A stretch of DNA of 64,000 nucleotides, taken from assembly GCF_964204645.1 (NCBI RefSeq), contig NC_134036.1:8232704-8296703 (forward strand), read 5' to 3'. Of the stretch, positions 40,889-53,512 are shown piece after piece. A program made the translations under genes and the position numbers. Each line of letters starts with the position of its first letter. The stretch's first letter is position 1. The stretch comes from Tubulanus polymorphus (lineage: Eukaryota; Nemertea; Palaeonemertea; Tubulaniformes; Tubulanidae). Below the pieces are notes generated by a model, which worked only from the letters and a program-made list of their open reading frames with translations, was not told the origin of the DNA and ran no database searches.

Positions 40889-42802
40889 GTAAGTTAAGAT
40901 AGAAACGATATAAATTACGTTTGCTGCCGGTTGCGAGTCCGAAGCCTCGAACCATCCCGATTCGGACATCAACACTCACACACCTGACGCGGTTCTCTCT
41001 AGCGGGAGTTCGAAACGCCGAGTCATTTTAATTCGTCGATTAAATGAATTCTTAGTTTTAAAAAACATTTTCAAATTGCGGGGATTTATCATCATCATAT
41101 CGCCTATAGTCTCCATGTTTGAATGTACTGTCGATAAAATCCCTGGTTTGGTTCTGGTTCCGGGAGAGAGTCCGAAATGTTTCATTCGACGTTTTGACTA
41201 TATCCCAATTAGTCATTCTACGTGAGAAGATTGCGGGATTTCCGCGTAAGGTTAATACGCAAGATATCGTCGAATAATTTCAGCAAAAGGTAAAGAATGC
41301 AACGCAAACGTCTTTGGTCTCTACTATAGCCGCGATCTCGCGGAGATGATATGGCCTGGACCAAATTGGCACGGACCAGGCTCGAGCCAAATTTGGCCGG
41401 TGCCAAAAACGCTCGTGTGATCGCAGCTATATGCAAAAAAGTATGAATGGAAAATTTTCGGTTGCGACATCCCTTTTAACTGACAAAAACTGATCAATGT
41501 TATGTAATACTCTAACCTGGTAACATATGAAAGGTATAATGTGCACACTTTCATTATACTGCTAAGCTATATAGGACTGATAGTTTTTTAACTGTGTTGT
41601 CGAAAATAATTGAATTTGGGTAGTCACAGTGTAAAATAAACATGAAGGATAATGCCATCGAAAGGTGTTCACAAATCAGTTAATGCTGCACGCTGCAGTA
41701 CAGCCCATTCGATGTGTTGTTATTCCAGGGAGATTAATGTTAAATTTTTTCTACTATGAATTATGATTTGTTTAAAAGACCAGTGCCAATATGAAAGGTC
41801 AACATGTGCTGAAGAGAACTGTGAAATAAAATTTCGGATTGGCCCACTACTTTTCCCGTAATTTGCTAATTACTTTACCTATAAATCCGAATAGAATCGA
41901 CTAAATCCACGCCCACCACTAAAAACTTACATACATGAATATTAACATGGCTTACTATAGGTTAGTATCTAACTGAAAAGTATATGGTTATAGCTTGGGT
42001 CTGTCTATTTGGTCTGCTAGGTCAACTTTTACGATTTTTGGGTACCAAAAACCGACTGACCTATATCATGTATACACATTTTTGTAAAATGGAGTAACTA
42101 CTTGAAGATGACCATATACTCTGCTATTAGGTTGATATGTTAGCCATCGTTTTCCGTTATATGTTTATTCATATCATTAATGGTGGGCGTAGATTTTAGG
42201 TTTCAGTAAAAGATTTGTGACGTATGCTAAAAATAGTACAGCAGTGTAACACTGCTAGGAAGGATGACGTCAATCACTATACACATAGAGCTTGCTGTAC
42301 ACATGTGATGCGTATAGTTCAGACAGAATAAAAGTTCACAAGACAATTATATTTGTTGTATTACCTACAACTTTAAATTTGATACAACTACTACGCATTA
42401 AAGGAATTATTTACAGTATCTTGCATAAGTAAATTAATAATATATGAGATTTCTTAGAAATTATAATCGCTATGATTGAACGGCAATGAGATACAGGAAT
42501 GGATTTTGTTTACGAATTAGCCATTTTTATCCTTCTACAGACCTTTAGAATATTTTCACTTAATTATATTGATGTAACTATTTGTATTTGTCCAAAATAT
42601 TTGTTATATCCTGTAAACAAAACTCCATTCAAAATATAAAACTCCGAAATTAAAAACCAGGGAAAATTGAAACTGTTGCGAGTTGGTCGGCAACAGCTTT
42701 TTGGCGGGAAATACAACTAACATAAACCACAAACAAATGTGTTTTTAGATTTAATGTTCTCTGACTTAGGCTTTGCGTTAAAAACATGGTACATGCTCGA
42801 TC
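40889..42802. other. intron with MITEs
   Basis: Holds a GGCCAAATTTGG foldback fragment (41330-41430) and a long foldback MITE (41901-42205). The rest is AT-rich unique sequence up to the nested gene. Confidence 0.4.
41901..42205. mobile_element. foldback MITE with CTAAATCCACGCCCACCA termini
   Basis: CTAAATCCACGCCCACCACTAA at 41901 is mirrored by TTAATGGTGGGCGTAGATTTTAG near 42178-42200. Inverted similarity extends inward (AAAGTATATGGTTA/GACCATATACT). Non-coding. Confidence 0.65.
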
Positions 42803-45800
42803 ATGGATTACTGTAATTTTGTCAAAGTTTTAGCAGCTAGAGTGACAAAAGACAAACATTTTCTCCATTCACGTGAGTCAAAACCTCGTCATAACTCGCA
42901 TTTGACAGCCGGTGAAAGATACAATCTATATAACAATATCACGAAAGATTTACGAAATTTGAAATTCAAGGATTCTAATACTTTTGCGAGAGAAATAAAA
43001 CGGATCGAACTTGTGTTCAAGGACAGACAGTACTGGCTTCATAAAAATCAAAACGGTGAAAAAGAAGAATTTTTACAGTATTTCTCTCATGAATGCTGGG
43101 TCAAGCTTCTGCAAAATATAAAGGAATCCCATACTCTTAAGGGATGTATTACTTGCAAGTCTCGTGACGGTCATATTAGTTGTCTCCATGTCAGCAAAAA
43201 AGACAAAGGACTATCATCTGCTTCCACTGTGTGTAGAGAGGTTCTCAAAGAAATTACCAATGCGAAACCGCCCCGTAACAAACAGAAAACGGCCGCAAGA
43301 AAGGCTGCAAAAAGAATCATCGAATCAGTAAAGCCCATTTTTGAGAAATCGTATGAAGAGCCAATTGAAGATGCTATCAAGGTAATTTCATTTCTTCAAT
43401 ATTTCAATATTTAATTGTTTATATCCATTTTACAGAGTTATATATACCGTAAACAAAACCATCTAACAAATTGTTGTCTATTGCATTGCATCCTGATAGG
43501 TCTATATGCCTGGGCTGGTGCAACGCCTATTTCGTTAGTAAAAAAATACGCACCCGAATTTCAGAATTGCTGCAATAATGTTTATTATACAGCACGTTAA
43601 TCCTATTATCAACCGCAGTCGCTTTAGTTCAAGTAGACTCCCGAGTGCTAATAGTTTTCACTTAAAAGCTACATCTTTCTTTTTAACTTATTTCCGGCGG
43701 GAAAGTCCATTTTGTTCACTATGGGCTGATAAAATGAAATTTATACACTCTACAGCGCTCACTTCTAAATAATCGGGCAATGCATTGCAAAGTTTGGAGT
43801 TCTGCATACATGTATAATCTTAATTGCAACACTTCTCGATATCACAGAAGAGTTAATGTATTGAAACTGTTCGGTTCTATTACAGCTTATCACGATGAGA
43901 CGATATGAATTGAAAGATATGTATCGGATTTATAATCTTCAATTTCAAACTGTATGTTAATCAATATTCGAATTCCATTTATTTACAGGCGGTTTATCAG
44001 AAATCAAACTCCACTAATGAAACAATGAAAAACGCTAGAAGGAGAATACGTGACCAGTTAATTAAAGATGACGACAATCGATTATTAGCAATCGGAGATT
44101 CTTTCGCTCACCATGACCGTCGTGTTAAGGCAACATATTTTGAGAAAATGTCCATTGCAGCAAATCGTGTTGCTCAAAGTATAATCTCCGAGGAAAGCGG
44201 TACTCAAGCAAAAAAGAATCCGGTTGGTTGTCTCGACGCCTACAATTTTGAAAGAACAGATTTTCTGTCTGAAATACGTACATTGGAGGAAAATACACAT
44301 ATAAACTGGTCGGAGATGGCAAGAAAATATAATGTTACTGGAAACGATGGTAAAATAAGTAAAAAGGGGGGTCAGATCTTAAAGGAATATGCGAAATTGC
44401 AAGGAATAAATGTCGACAGATTCAATACTAATGTCGTGATATCAGGAAGAGATATAGAAGCGTGTGAGACGCTGCAAAAAGCGTCTTTATGGTCACATCA
44501 CCTTACCATGTGAGCGCAGCGCAAAGGAACTATCAAACGAAATAAAAGGAAAAATTGAAAGTGGGGAAATCAATCTGGGTGAACTTGTAGCACCGAAGGA
44601 ATTCGAAAAAGAAATAATAAATTCGAATGGAGAACTCGAAGTACAGAAAGTAATTGTGTATGGTCGAAAAAGGGCGCTAGAAAATATTCGACAGGATGCA
44701 CTAGACCGTCACGAGAAATTAGGAATTCTGCGGGACTTTGACGAAAATATGTCTAACCAAGAATTGAAATCATATCTAAGTACAATCGGTGAATCTCGAA
44801 GCGCAAATTGCTGTGTCGATTCTCTTCGTCACTGTGTTCGCGATTTCCATCGGACCCGACACATGAAACTTTGGCATGACCACAGTAGTATTGCTGGACA
44901 TTCACATTTCATGGTTATGATTCAGTTTATATATGATCGCGCTGTTTATTTGACGGATGAAGAATATCGTATTAAATATCCAAAAAGAAGATCTATCAAT
45001 ATCCAAAAAGTCGTCGAAATACCCGAGATATATATAATCGGCCGATCTGGAGCTAGCGAGGCAGACCAATTGATATATATGGATACAAGATTAGAAGACT
45101 TGAAATCTCTGGGGTTACCTGTTATATCGAGTCAAGGTACACCGTATTATGACGTGATGCGATATTTTAGTGGTGATGGACCGGCACGCGCATTCGAAGC
45201 TGGAAATAATTCCGGCGGTCACTATCAGTGCCACTGTGGCGCGAATGCCAATTTACAAGAAAATCTCGCGCACTGTTTCAGTAAATGTCATCGATCAATT
45301 GTGGAAAAACAAAACATTGTTACAAAAGGAATTATGTGGAAGAAATATGCTAACAAAATAGAACCCTTTAGCAACTTAAAGGTCGATGACATCAGAGGAG
45401 AACTTTTAGCCCGTAAAATTGATATTTCGGAGCTTAAATTGAAAGCCGACTTACAGCAAGCACTATCCGAAGAACTTTCCGGCGTAAAGCGAGTCCCAAG
45501 TGTCCTGTTCAATTCACCAACTGCTTCCCTGGATGATTTGAATTCCAATAATTACGAAATCGTCGAAATCGAAACTCTACATGATATCGCAAATATGTCC
45601 AAGTTAATCATGGAAGAACTACCGGAACATATAGAAAATCAGGAAATCAAACGAAAAATGAAATGTCTCCACGACCAGTTATTAGCAGGAAAGACACAGA
45701 TTAAAGGGAGTGATGCCCGATTACAACTTGTACGATTGTGCAATCACTGTGAAAGATGGGAAAAAGAAGGGTTGATATCAACAGATATTTTAAGAGTTGT

Positions 45801-47756
45801 ATCTTCACTTGCAGAAATCAGTGATATAGCCTACAGCCCGGAAAGTGAACGTTCGCAAAAGCTCATCCTTCGATTATATAATCTGACATTCGAGTTCGGA
45901 TTTCTTTGTGAAAAAGTAATCGGTATCCCGTCAACAAAAAAGGACAAATGAAGAAAGGACATTTGGAGACTGCAAGCGTATTTCTGCTACAACGGGCCTA
46001 AAAAGACCCGGTTACGTTATCGGTAATATTTTTCTTCGCCATCAAGCTGAGCGACAGAATTGCTATAAACGAGATACGCTAGCTATTCAGGTGTCACGAA
46101 TCAGCAAGGAGACCAAAGTTCTCTCTTCATTCGGAAAAAATACAATTATTACGTGGGACATGCTGTGTAAGAGACGATCTCTAGTTCAAGCACATTTTCG
46201 ACGGATTTCTGATTATTTGGTACTCGGTGAAAACACATGGTGGAAAGTATGCGACAAAGGAATAGAGTGGATGGATGGAAACGATGAAAACAACCAGCGA
46301 ATCTCTCCAAGGCTATTTCATTTTCGGTCATCCTCAAGAAAGGAGTGTGAGTTACATGTCAGAAAATGCTGGGATGATTGTCTGGACTTGTTGTGTAAAC
46401 AGAAAATACGTCTCCCAATGATCAAAGTTAAGATGTCTGATGACGAAATCGTAGAAACTGACTTGATTAACGATATGCCTTGCTGTGAGTATTGCCGTTT
46501 CCCCATAATTTTATATTTCAATGTATCCAATATCAATACGCTTATTTACTTTTCAGCACAAAATCCGAATGAAGACGTAGAATTTAACTGCATTACGGAG
46601 GTATCTGACATCTCGTCACCTGATATCTCGTTTCTACGTCACCAAGAATCCGAAACAGTTGAGAGAAATGAAGAAATATGTGTACAAATTAAGGCAATAA
46701 CCGGTGAGCTTATTAGTGAAAATGAAAAAGTCCTATTCAATATATTTATATTCGATTGGATTGCTAATTGCTGTGTTGCTATTTTAGGAGAAGAAACCTT
46801 ACTGATGGAGCCGAGAGAAATTAGTTTGATGACATCGCCACCAAATATAGTTAATTCTGACCTAGGTAGATTGCTTAATTGATATGATATTTCAAATTCA
46901 AAGATATATTTTTACATTTTCTTTTAACTTGACTGTTCTCAAAAAATATTTCTTCAGATATGTCCAGTATAGACAAAGTCGATGAATCGTCCGTATTTCC
47001 CGCAGATGAAACAACAATACAGATTATACAAAGTAAGTTACCAAATGTTATTACGCTATTATAATTGAATAGCCTAGACCATACATTGAAATTGATTATG
47101 AAAGTTTTGAGCGTGAATTCAATTAAAACGTGGATTTACAGGTGGAAGTAAACTTGAATTATCCCTCGAAAAACACTCATTAGAGAAGCAAAACCTTACA
47201 GGTGTGTATATCGTATGATTTAGATTACGGTCAGCTGCTTTTTTAGTCTAAAGATGACCATGTATGATATACATAATTTTATTCACAGATTCTTCGGAGA
47301 ACGATCTCAGTACAAATAGGAAAATATCTTCAATCACATGTAGCACACCGAAAAGTAAGCTTTTTAATCTTTTCAGAATTCATTTCAATGTGTCTAATTT
47401 CGATTTTTAAGTGATAAATAATCTAATTATTTTTTTCAGTCAATGCGGAGAAGAAAAAGGACACTGGCGATCTCGTGAGAGAGTTATTGGGTGAAACTCC
47501 CCTCGTCAATGAATTTCTACGGCTAAGAAGGCAACGACATAAACGGAAAGAATTTCTTAATACTTTGGCGGTTGTTCAAACGAGGATTCTTGCGAAACGC
47601 AGAGATTTCAAAAACAAACTCTCAGAATGGGAAAAACAGTTTATCATAGAAAACGGCGGATCATTCCCATCAGTGCAAGAATATAAGAAATGTCAACTAT
47701 ATAAACATAAAACATATTGTGAAATATTACTAAAACACTGGAGTTGCTATTACTAA
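42803..47756 (+). CDS. nested eight-exon gene of an uncharacterised repetitive family, frameshifted
   Basis: Exons 42803-43381, 43989-46484, 46557-46703, 46788-46865, 46958-47032, 47142-47201, 47289-47354 and 47440-47756. The first intron is phase 0; the other six are all phase 1 with consensus sites. The central exon encodes KLWHDHSSIAGH, a FSGDGPARAFEAG motif (about 45163-45200) and a CHCG…HC…C metal-binding cluster. This combination marks a family I recall as multi-copy in invertebrate genomes and unannotated; transposase ancestry is possible but unproven. Breaks: a +1 shift at the A5 run near 44477-44481, and near 45935-45955 a frame change with about 40 expected codons missing before EERTFGD. 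The last exon (LVRELLGETPLVNEF…) is basic and helical. It lies on the same strand inside the intron between the EGF and lectin exons. Confidence 0.6.
43382..43988 (+). other. intron 1 of the nested gene
   Basis: AAG|GTAATT donor and TTTACAG|GCG acceptor, phase 0. The frame after the acceptor is continuous with ATG 44025, which is therefore internal and not a start. No feature is seen inside. Confidence 0.75.
44477..44481 (+). other. one-base frameshift in an A5 homopolymer
   Basis: The frame before reads …CETLQK; the frame after reads KKRLYGHITLPC. One A too many explains the shift. Either a real mutation or a sequencing error in the homopolymer. Confidence 0.65.
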
Positions 47757-48232
47757 ATTTGAATGCACATTTATAATCCGAAAATATTTATATTGATGTC
47801 TCATTTATAATGATGTATTGTTGAAAATTTATTCATACGATGTTCATCGAATGATTCGTGAAATATATAGTATTCTAAATCTGTTTTTGAAACTCGCGGT
47901 TACTCCAAGTGTAGTTTTGTATATGCGCATATATACTTCTGAGTTTTATGACTCGTTGGAATTTCTTATCAGTTCTGTAAACAGGTCACACGTGTACGTC
48001 TAGATTTTTACAATTCACAATTCACCGTAGCATCCTGGAAATGACCGACATTTTCCAAGCGCAGGGTTTTGTATCCACGAAATTGTGTGACTCATGCTCG
48101 GTTTCACTGAAAATTTTTCATGTAGCATTAACTGATTTGTGTTCGTCGAAACGGAGAATTCGCTATATGTATGTATTCTAATGCCATGTACGACACACGT
48201 ATGTGAAATGTTGTTCTGTTGTTGTCTTCTAG
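47757..48232. other. intronic, nothing recognised
   Basis: No exon or repeat was seen before the lectin exon acceptor TCTTCTAG. Confidence 0.35.
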
Positions 48233-48475
48233 GTAATGTAGCTCGCGACAAACAGGCAACGTCGTCTTCTGTTTTCACTCATACTCTTTATGGAGCTGAC
48301 AAATGCGTCGATGGGTTGATTAGCAGCGGGGGAGAAGAGGGACTTTGCCACACTAAGAATGAAACGGACGCCTGGTTTCAAGTTGATCTTGACGGGCAAC
48401 ACGTCGTGCTGGGCGTCGACCTGTATGATCGATCAGACGCTACTGACTGTGATAACAATCCAGTTAATTCGTGGA
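48233..48475 (+). CDS. F-type lectin domain, exon 1
   Basis: Phase 1 at both ends. It encodes NVARDKQATSSS, ADKCVDG, CHTKNETDAWFQVDLDG and VDLYDRSD…DC, the conserved first half of F-type (fucolectin-like, F5/8C-related) domains. These bind fucosylated glycans in innate-immunity and adhesion proteins. The histidine of CHT is present; in the family it lies in the sugar site. The domain continues in phase into the exon at 48938. Confidence 0.8.
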
Positions 48476-48937
48476 GTAAGCTTTTTTTCTTATATCGTAT
48501 TCGTGTTACGTTTTTGCGAAAGAGAACATTCGACGTGATCTGGATATTCCATTTTTTAGTTGAAATTTGAGTCGAAAGCTAATCTTACCTTTAACCTAAC
48601 AACCCAGATCTATGGGTAGGGATCCTGTGACAGCGTTGGAGATAGAATTGAATAATTCCTTCTATCATTAAATGAAAGTACTGAAAATATATGTTTTTTT
48701 CTCGGCATCGATGTGGGCCAATTTGTGGCCATTTCGATGGCTTCATCAAAACGTAACTTTACAGTCTGAAATCGCTTAAGGCAATTTGCGACCTTAAATT
48801 GTATATATTTGCACTCCATTGATCAATTGGTGTATGGTTTATACCTACTTCGAAGAATTGGTGATTTTTATACCTATGAGGGAATTATACCCGGGGGGTT
48901 TTTACCTACATTCGTTTACATTAATATGATATTTCAG

Positions 48938-49177
48938 AACGAAGATCTCGTAATCTTGAAGTACGTGTAGGTAACAATACTGCTAGTACGGACGCAGGTG
49001 TTCCCGGATCTAACGTGAAGTGTGGATATCACGGTCCTGCTCTGTGCGGGGGACATGTTTTTATACGTTGTAGTACACCTCTAATCGGTAGATATGTTAC
49101 AGTTCAACATCACGGAATTGGAAAACGGGAATTTTTCGGTTTAGCCGAAGTTGAAGTGCGCGGATACGTATATACAG
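48938..49177 (+). CDS. F-type lectin domain, exon 2
   Basis: Acceptor ATTTCAG, donor CAGGTAGG, phase 1 to phase 1. RSRNLEVRVGN, a cysteine pair, CSTPLIGRYVTVQ and FFGLAEVEVRGY form the second half of the F-type lectin fold. With the previous exon the domain is about 160 residues, normal for the family. The intron between them (48476-48937) holds nothing recognisable. Confidence 0.8.
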
Positions 49178-50464
49178 GTAGGCCTTAATTAAATCTTTGA
49201 ATAGGGCGCCCCGAATGTTAAGATACCTTCAATCCTAGAATCAAGAGAATGGCCCTTATCTATAGATATCGGAGGCCAGTTGCTCAAAATTGGTTGTTAA
49301 ACGTAAACTGGATACATCGGAACTAAAAGAAAATTTGCTCAAACAAATTTTTTTAAGTATTAAAATTATTAAATTGATAAATTTAAAATTATCTTTAAAT
49401 CAAGTTGTTTATTCCATTTATTTAAAACAATCAGTTTTCTTCTCTCAAAAACTGAAATAGAATAACCTTAAAATAGAATTCACTACTTTAACATTGACAT
49501 TTTTTAAACTAGATGTACGCTGGTAGATATTTGGATGTTTTTTTTTCAAAAAAATCATCTTTGGTTTCTGTGATGACGAAGTTTAGTGAAAAGCCTCGAA
49601 ATTATCAGAAACTGAATGGTTGAATCGTCAACTGCATTTGCAAATAAAAGGCTATGGGTTATAGTCTAAACTGAATGCGCGCAGTCACTTACCAGAAAAT
49701 CAGTGAAAAGTTGGGGATTAGACAGGGAATTTCGTTTTCGTAAAAATCGGGAAAACTCGGGTAAATTTGTCGAGATTGCTAGATCGCGCTTGGAATCAAA
49801 CAGTTTCTGTCTATGTTATACGGATCAAATCAGGGAAAACAACGTGTGCGTGTCTGGGAATAGTCAGGGGAAAAAGCGAGTCAAATAAAAGTGGCCGGCC
49901 TGTGAATATGTACCAAAACCAAAAATAATATAGCTAGCTAGGCTACTTAATGACAATTTCTCAATTTTTGAAAAATATTCCTACGCTCATTCTCTGAGGA
50001 TGGACTAGGAGCAATTCCGCAAAGACTCCTCGCCGAAATTTGACGATGATGTTGATAGCCGTTCAGATAAATGCTGCTACAGTACCGATGCGCCACTATA
50101 CGCTCTATGACCGCCCTCTATTGTCAATGTAATCTTCCAAGACAACGACCAGAATTGTCGTAATTGCTCCACCTTGTAAACTATTCAGTTTAACTCGTTA
50201 AAACTCTCCGTAAATTAACGAAGGATTATGCCTTCAATTCTCATTTCTTTCACTTATTATTCTTTCTTTTTCCTTTCGCATTTTTACCGCGGTGCTCGCG
50301 ACGGCGGCCAAGCTACTTTGATGCGCTTATTGCAAAAAATTGTAAATTTATCATTCGTTTGTTTTCTAAACATCTCTGAACGTATCCCTAGACATGCCCT
50401 CCGTGAAATACATTTGAACTTGGAACTTGAATTGTCACTGTGAAGTATGAATAACGTTTTTTAG
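49178..50464. other. intron, nothing firm
   Basis: Contains a GGCCAGTTGCTCAAA terminus-like stretch at 49272 without a clear partner, plus AT-rich unique DNA. Confidence 0.35.
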
Positions 50465-50632
50465 CAACTGACGTCTCGTCCTATTTTGTAGCCAAATCGG
50501 ATTGCAGCAAACCGGCATCGTTTGGTTGTATGGGTGAATGTCGCTGCGATGGTAATGCACCCTGCGACTATCTGAGCGGTACGTGCTCAACCGGTTGTTC
50601 GCCGAACTACATCGGGCACAGCTGCGAACAAG
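50465..50632 (+). CDS. cysteine-rich EGF-like (MEGF/Tie-type) exon
   Basis: Acceptor TTTTTTAG, donor AGGTTAG, phase 1 both ends. 56 residues with nine cysteines, including CMGECRCDG, CDYLSGTC and CSPNYIGHSCEQ. The spacing resembles the compact EGF modules of MEGF, Tie and some invertebrate receptor phosphatases. It follows the lectin domain and precedes FN3 repeats, an order known to me from invertebrate receptor-type tyrosine phosphatases. Confidence 0.75.
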
Positions 50633-51717
50633 GTTAGTTTTATTACTCACTCCTATCATGTAGGCCTAGTTGAAAACGAAATTCTATTATCAGAGTGTCA
50701 GGTTTTCCATTTTTTATTCGTTCACAGGCTCCCTACAATTGTTTTTGCTTTTAAAGATGCTCGAAGCTCCTTTCACTTGCGCAAAATGCGCGAAACTCTT
50801 ATTAAACTCTTTCAATTTAGGAGAATTAGGACATTTACATTAATAGTAAATTAAAAATGTTTGTCTATTTTGTAATTGTCGAGTAGACGACTATCGATAC
50901 AACAGTTGGGGCTGGGATTTTTTTAACCAAATTAGGCGGTTAACGAAAAACCGAGTTTAGTGTCACGGATACTTAGAAGGAGTCTACTGTATTTGGGATG
51001 TGAAAGTGACGCTTCCTCGAAATGTGAAATCTTCTCCTATATAAAAAACTCCCTGAAAACTCCTTAAATCCAGGAATGACCGAACTGTAGGGACCGTGCA
51101 TCAAATTGTCTAACTTCATTCGAAGAAGGAATGCTTACTGTAATAGTCATTGCGTGTCGGTATTTAGTTCAAGATTACTGCGTCATAGTGATAGCGATAG
51201 CTAGATATTTCTCTCGCACCCTTTTAACTGTGATACAATTTTCAACAGCGCTTTCCATTAAATCGGTATTATTACCCCCAGCCTAAAATTCTAACTTTAT
51301 CAGTCATCTCTCCATGTGCCGGAGAAGTAACATAACAGCTGCTAAGCGCTCAGGAGTCATCTCTAAGGCACCCATTTACTCCTGGGTGGAAAGAAGCAAT
51401 AAGGATGTCGCCAGCTCGTTTGTAGTATGACTTAAGCACGAGAATAGTTTCGTCTGCGAAAATAATGGCAGAAGTTGTCAGAAATTTCATCCGAGTGGTT
51501 TTTAATGTATCGCTGGTTTTTGTGCGTAATTGCTATTCTCCGAAACCTTCGACCAGAGACGGAAACACTGTTCCTGATTTTCCTAATTCACTTTTTGAAA
51601 GGTTGGAAGCCCTGTGCTATACCCGCTATGTCAGTGTAGCAGAATTCCCTTGTCAAAAGAGTTATTTCAACTACGCATCATAGTAACGTGCGTGTTCCGA
51701 TTTGCTTCGTATTCCAG
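50633..51717. other. intron with SINE-like fragment
   Basis: A stretch at about 51259-51420 (TTATTACCCCCAGCCTAAAATTCTA…CTCCTGGGTGGA) matches the repeat at 57690-57860. Otherwise unique. Confidence 0.5.
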
Positions 51718-52059
51718 AATTCAAATGGACCTCGCCGTCGACTCCGACGACTATCAGCACCGAGAACGGTATCACTATCAACTGGCCGGCTTATTCCGGT
51801 TCCGTCGTCGATTCCGGACGCGGTAAAATCACGGTGTACTACGATGTCTGGTACATTGTAGGATTGAAGAAAGTTGATGGCAGTTTACCCTGGGTTCACG
51901 TTCGCATCACTAGTCAACCTCAAATACAGATCACAGGGTTGACGCAGAATACCAACTACACCGTGGCCGTGTACCTCCACAAATATCAGGGTGATTCCAT
52001 GGTGTCAAAATCGGGTCTACTAGTGAAATTGGTATCGAATGCAAAAACCACGTGTGGAG
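51718..52059 (+). CDS. fibronectin type III exon 1
   Basis: Acceptor TATTCCAG, donor GGTAAG, phase 1 both ends, 114 codons. NGITINWPAY, VYYDVWYIV and ITGLTQNTNYTVAVYLH are the B-strand tryptophan, C-strand tyrosine and the L-x-P/N-x-T-x-Y signature of FN3 domains. A terminal cysteine is present. Intact. Confidence 0.75.
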
Positions 52060-52278
52060 GTAAGTTCCGGGATAACGGTAGGGAAATACGGAAACTTAAG
52101 CAATCGCTGATTCTACTTATGGCAGGCGAGGATCCGCCTGGTTCGCTGCTAGAGTAGTTTACTCGGTCTTGCGCGTTCGATTTCTTCTACATTTCTATCA
52201 AATAAAACCGAATTGACTTTTCTCTCGATTAAATCAATCATTGATCAAAACTTTACCGATCACTGAGTAGAAAAATCA

Positions 52279-52648
52279 TTGTATATTCGGTAGGGCCTGT
52301 GACGATATACGGATTTGGGAGCCTAGAAATGCAGTTTAAAGTCAATTGAAAATGAACTGATTTTGACAACACAAGGATTAGGATTTTATTAGGATTTTAT
52401 TTACACTCCAACCATTTCTATGGTACGTGGAGGGAGGCTTATACAAAGTATACAATATTTACAATTAACATTAAATAAAAACTTGTCATAATAAAATATC
52501 ACAAAGTTATTAACAACATACACTATTTACAATCTAATTATTGGAGAGACTGAGTGCTCGTCACACCATCTGGTGGTATAGCCGGTGCTGCAGCTCCTTA
52601 ATTACAACCGCCGAGTAGAAAAGACGAATCCTTCATACGAGACTCGCG
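52279..52648 (+). repeat. direct repeat R, copy 1
   Basis: TTGTATATTCGGTAGGGCCT … ATACGAGACTCGC; about 85-90% identical by eye to 53090-53448. The two copies flank the minisatellite-bearing repeat M. Confidence 0.75.
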
Positions 52649-52662
52649 TTCATTTGAAATTT

Positions 52663-53080
52663 GAAATTAACCCAGAATACCGTGGAACCGGGTTCAGAGA
52701 CAAATTAAACCCACAATTCTTTGAAACTGGATCCAGAGTCAAATTAAACACACACAACTGTGGAACTGGATCCAGTGGCAATAAAACCCACAAAACTGAA
52801 ACTGGCTCCAAAATCAAATTAAACCTATGGAACTGGGTTTTAAGTCAGGTTAAGCCGTCTCAACTGTAAATCAGGGTCCATAATCGAATCAAACCCATGA
52901 AACTGGGTCAAGAGTCAAAGTTAACTCACCCAAAGTGTGGAACTGGGTCCGAAGATAGATTAAACCCACACAACTGTGGAACTGGATCTAGAGTCAAATT
53001 AAATCTACACAACTGTGAAACTGGATCCAGAGATGAATTAAACCCATACTTCGAATGAGGATCACTTAGAAATCAGATTA
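52663..53080 (+). repeat. repeat M copy 1, internal ~39-bp minisatellite
   Basis: About nine imperfect units around CCACACAACTGTGGAACTGG followed by ATCCAGAGTCAAATTAAA. It is collinear with 56410-56866, so the whole block was duplicated or transposed. The unit stays open in one frame (…GTGSRVKLN…), but stops and frame breaks here argue against a protein. Confidence 0.8.
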
Positions 53081-53089
53081 GAACATTTT

Positions 53090-53448
53090 TTGTATATTCG
53101 GTGGGGCCTTTGACGATATACGGATTCGGGAGCCTAGAAATGCAGTTTAAAGTCAATTGAAAATGAACTAATTTTTGACAACGCAAGGATTAGGATTTTA
53201 TTTCCCTCCAACCATTTCTATGGTACAATGAGGGAGACTTATACAAAGTATACAATATATCTACAATTTACATTAAATATAAACCTGTCTTAATAAAATA
53301 CCACAAAGTTATTAACAACATACACTATTTCCAATCTAATTATTGGAGAGAGTGAGTGCTCGTCACACCATCTGGCGGGACAGCCGGTGGTGCAGCTTCC
53401 CGTTACAACCGCCGAGTAGAAAAGACGAATCCTTCATACGAGACTCGC
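53090..53448 (+). repeat. direct repeat R, copy 2
   Basis: Second copy of the R repeat. It ends next to a fragment of the hAT-like MITE family (about 53456-53512). Confidence 0.75.
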
Positions 53449-53512
53449 TTTCGCGGGGACTTGTCACACATTGATAGTGAATGGATAACCCCAGTATCCC
53501 TGCTTATATATC

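Noticed and set aside
44464-45951. Independent gene starting at 44464
   Set aside because: The apparent start is a GTG inside a continuous exon; the frame begins only because of the A-run frameshift.
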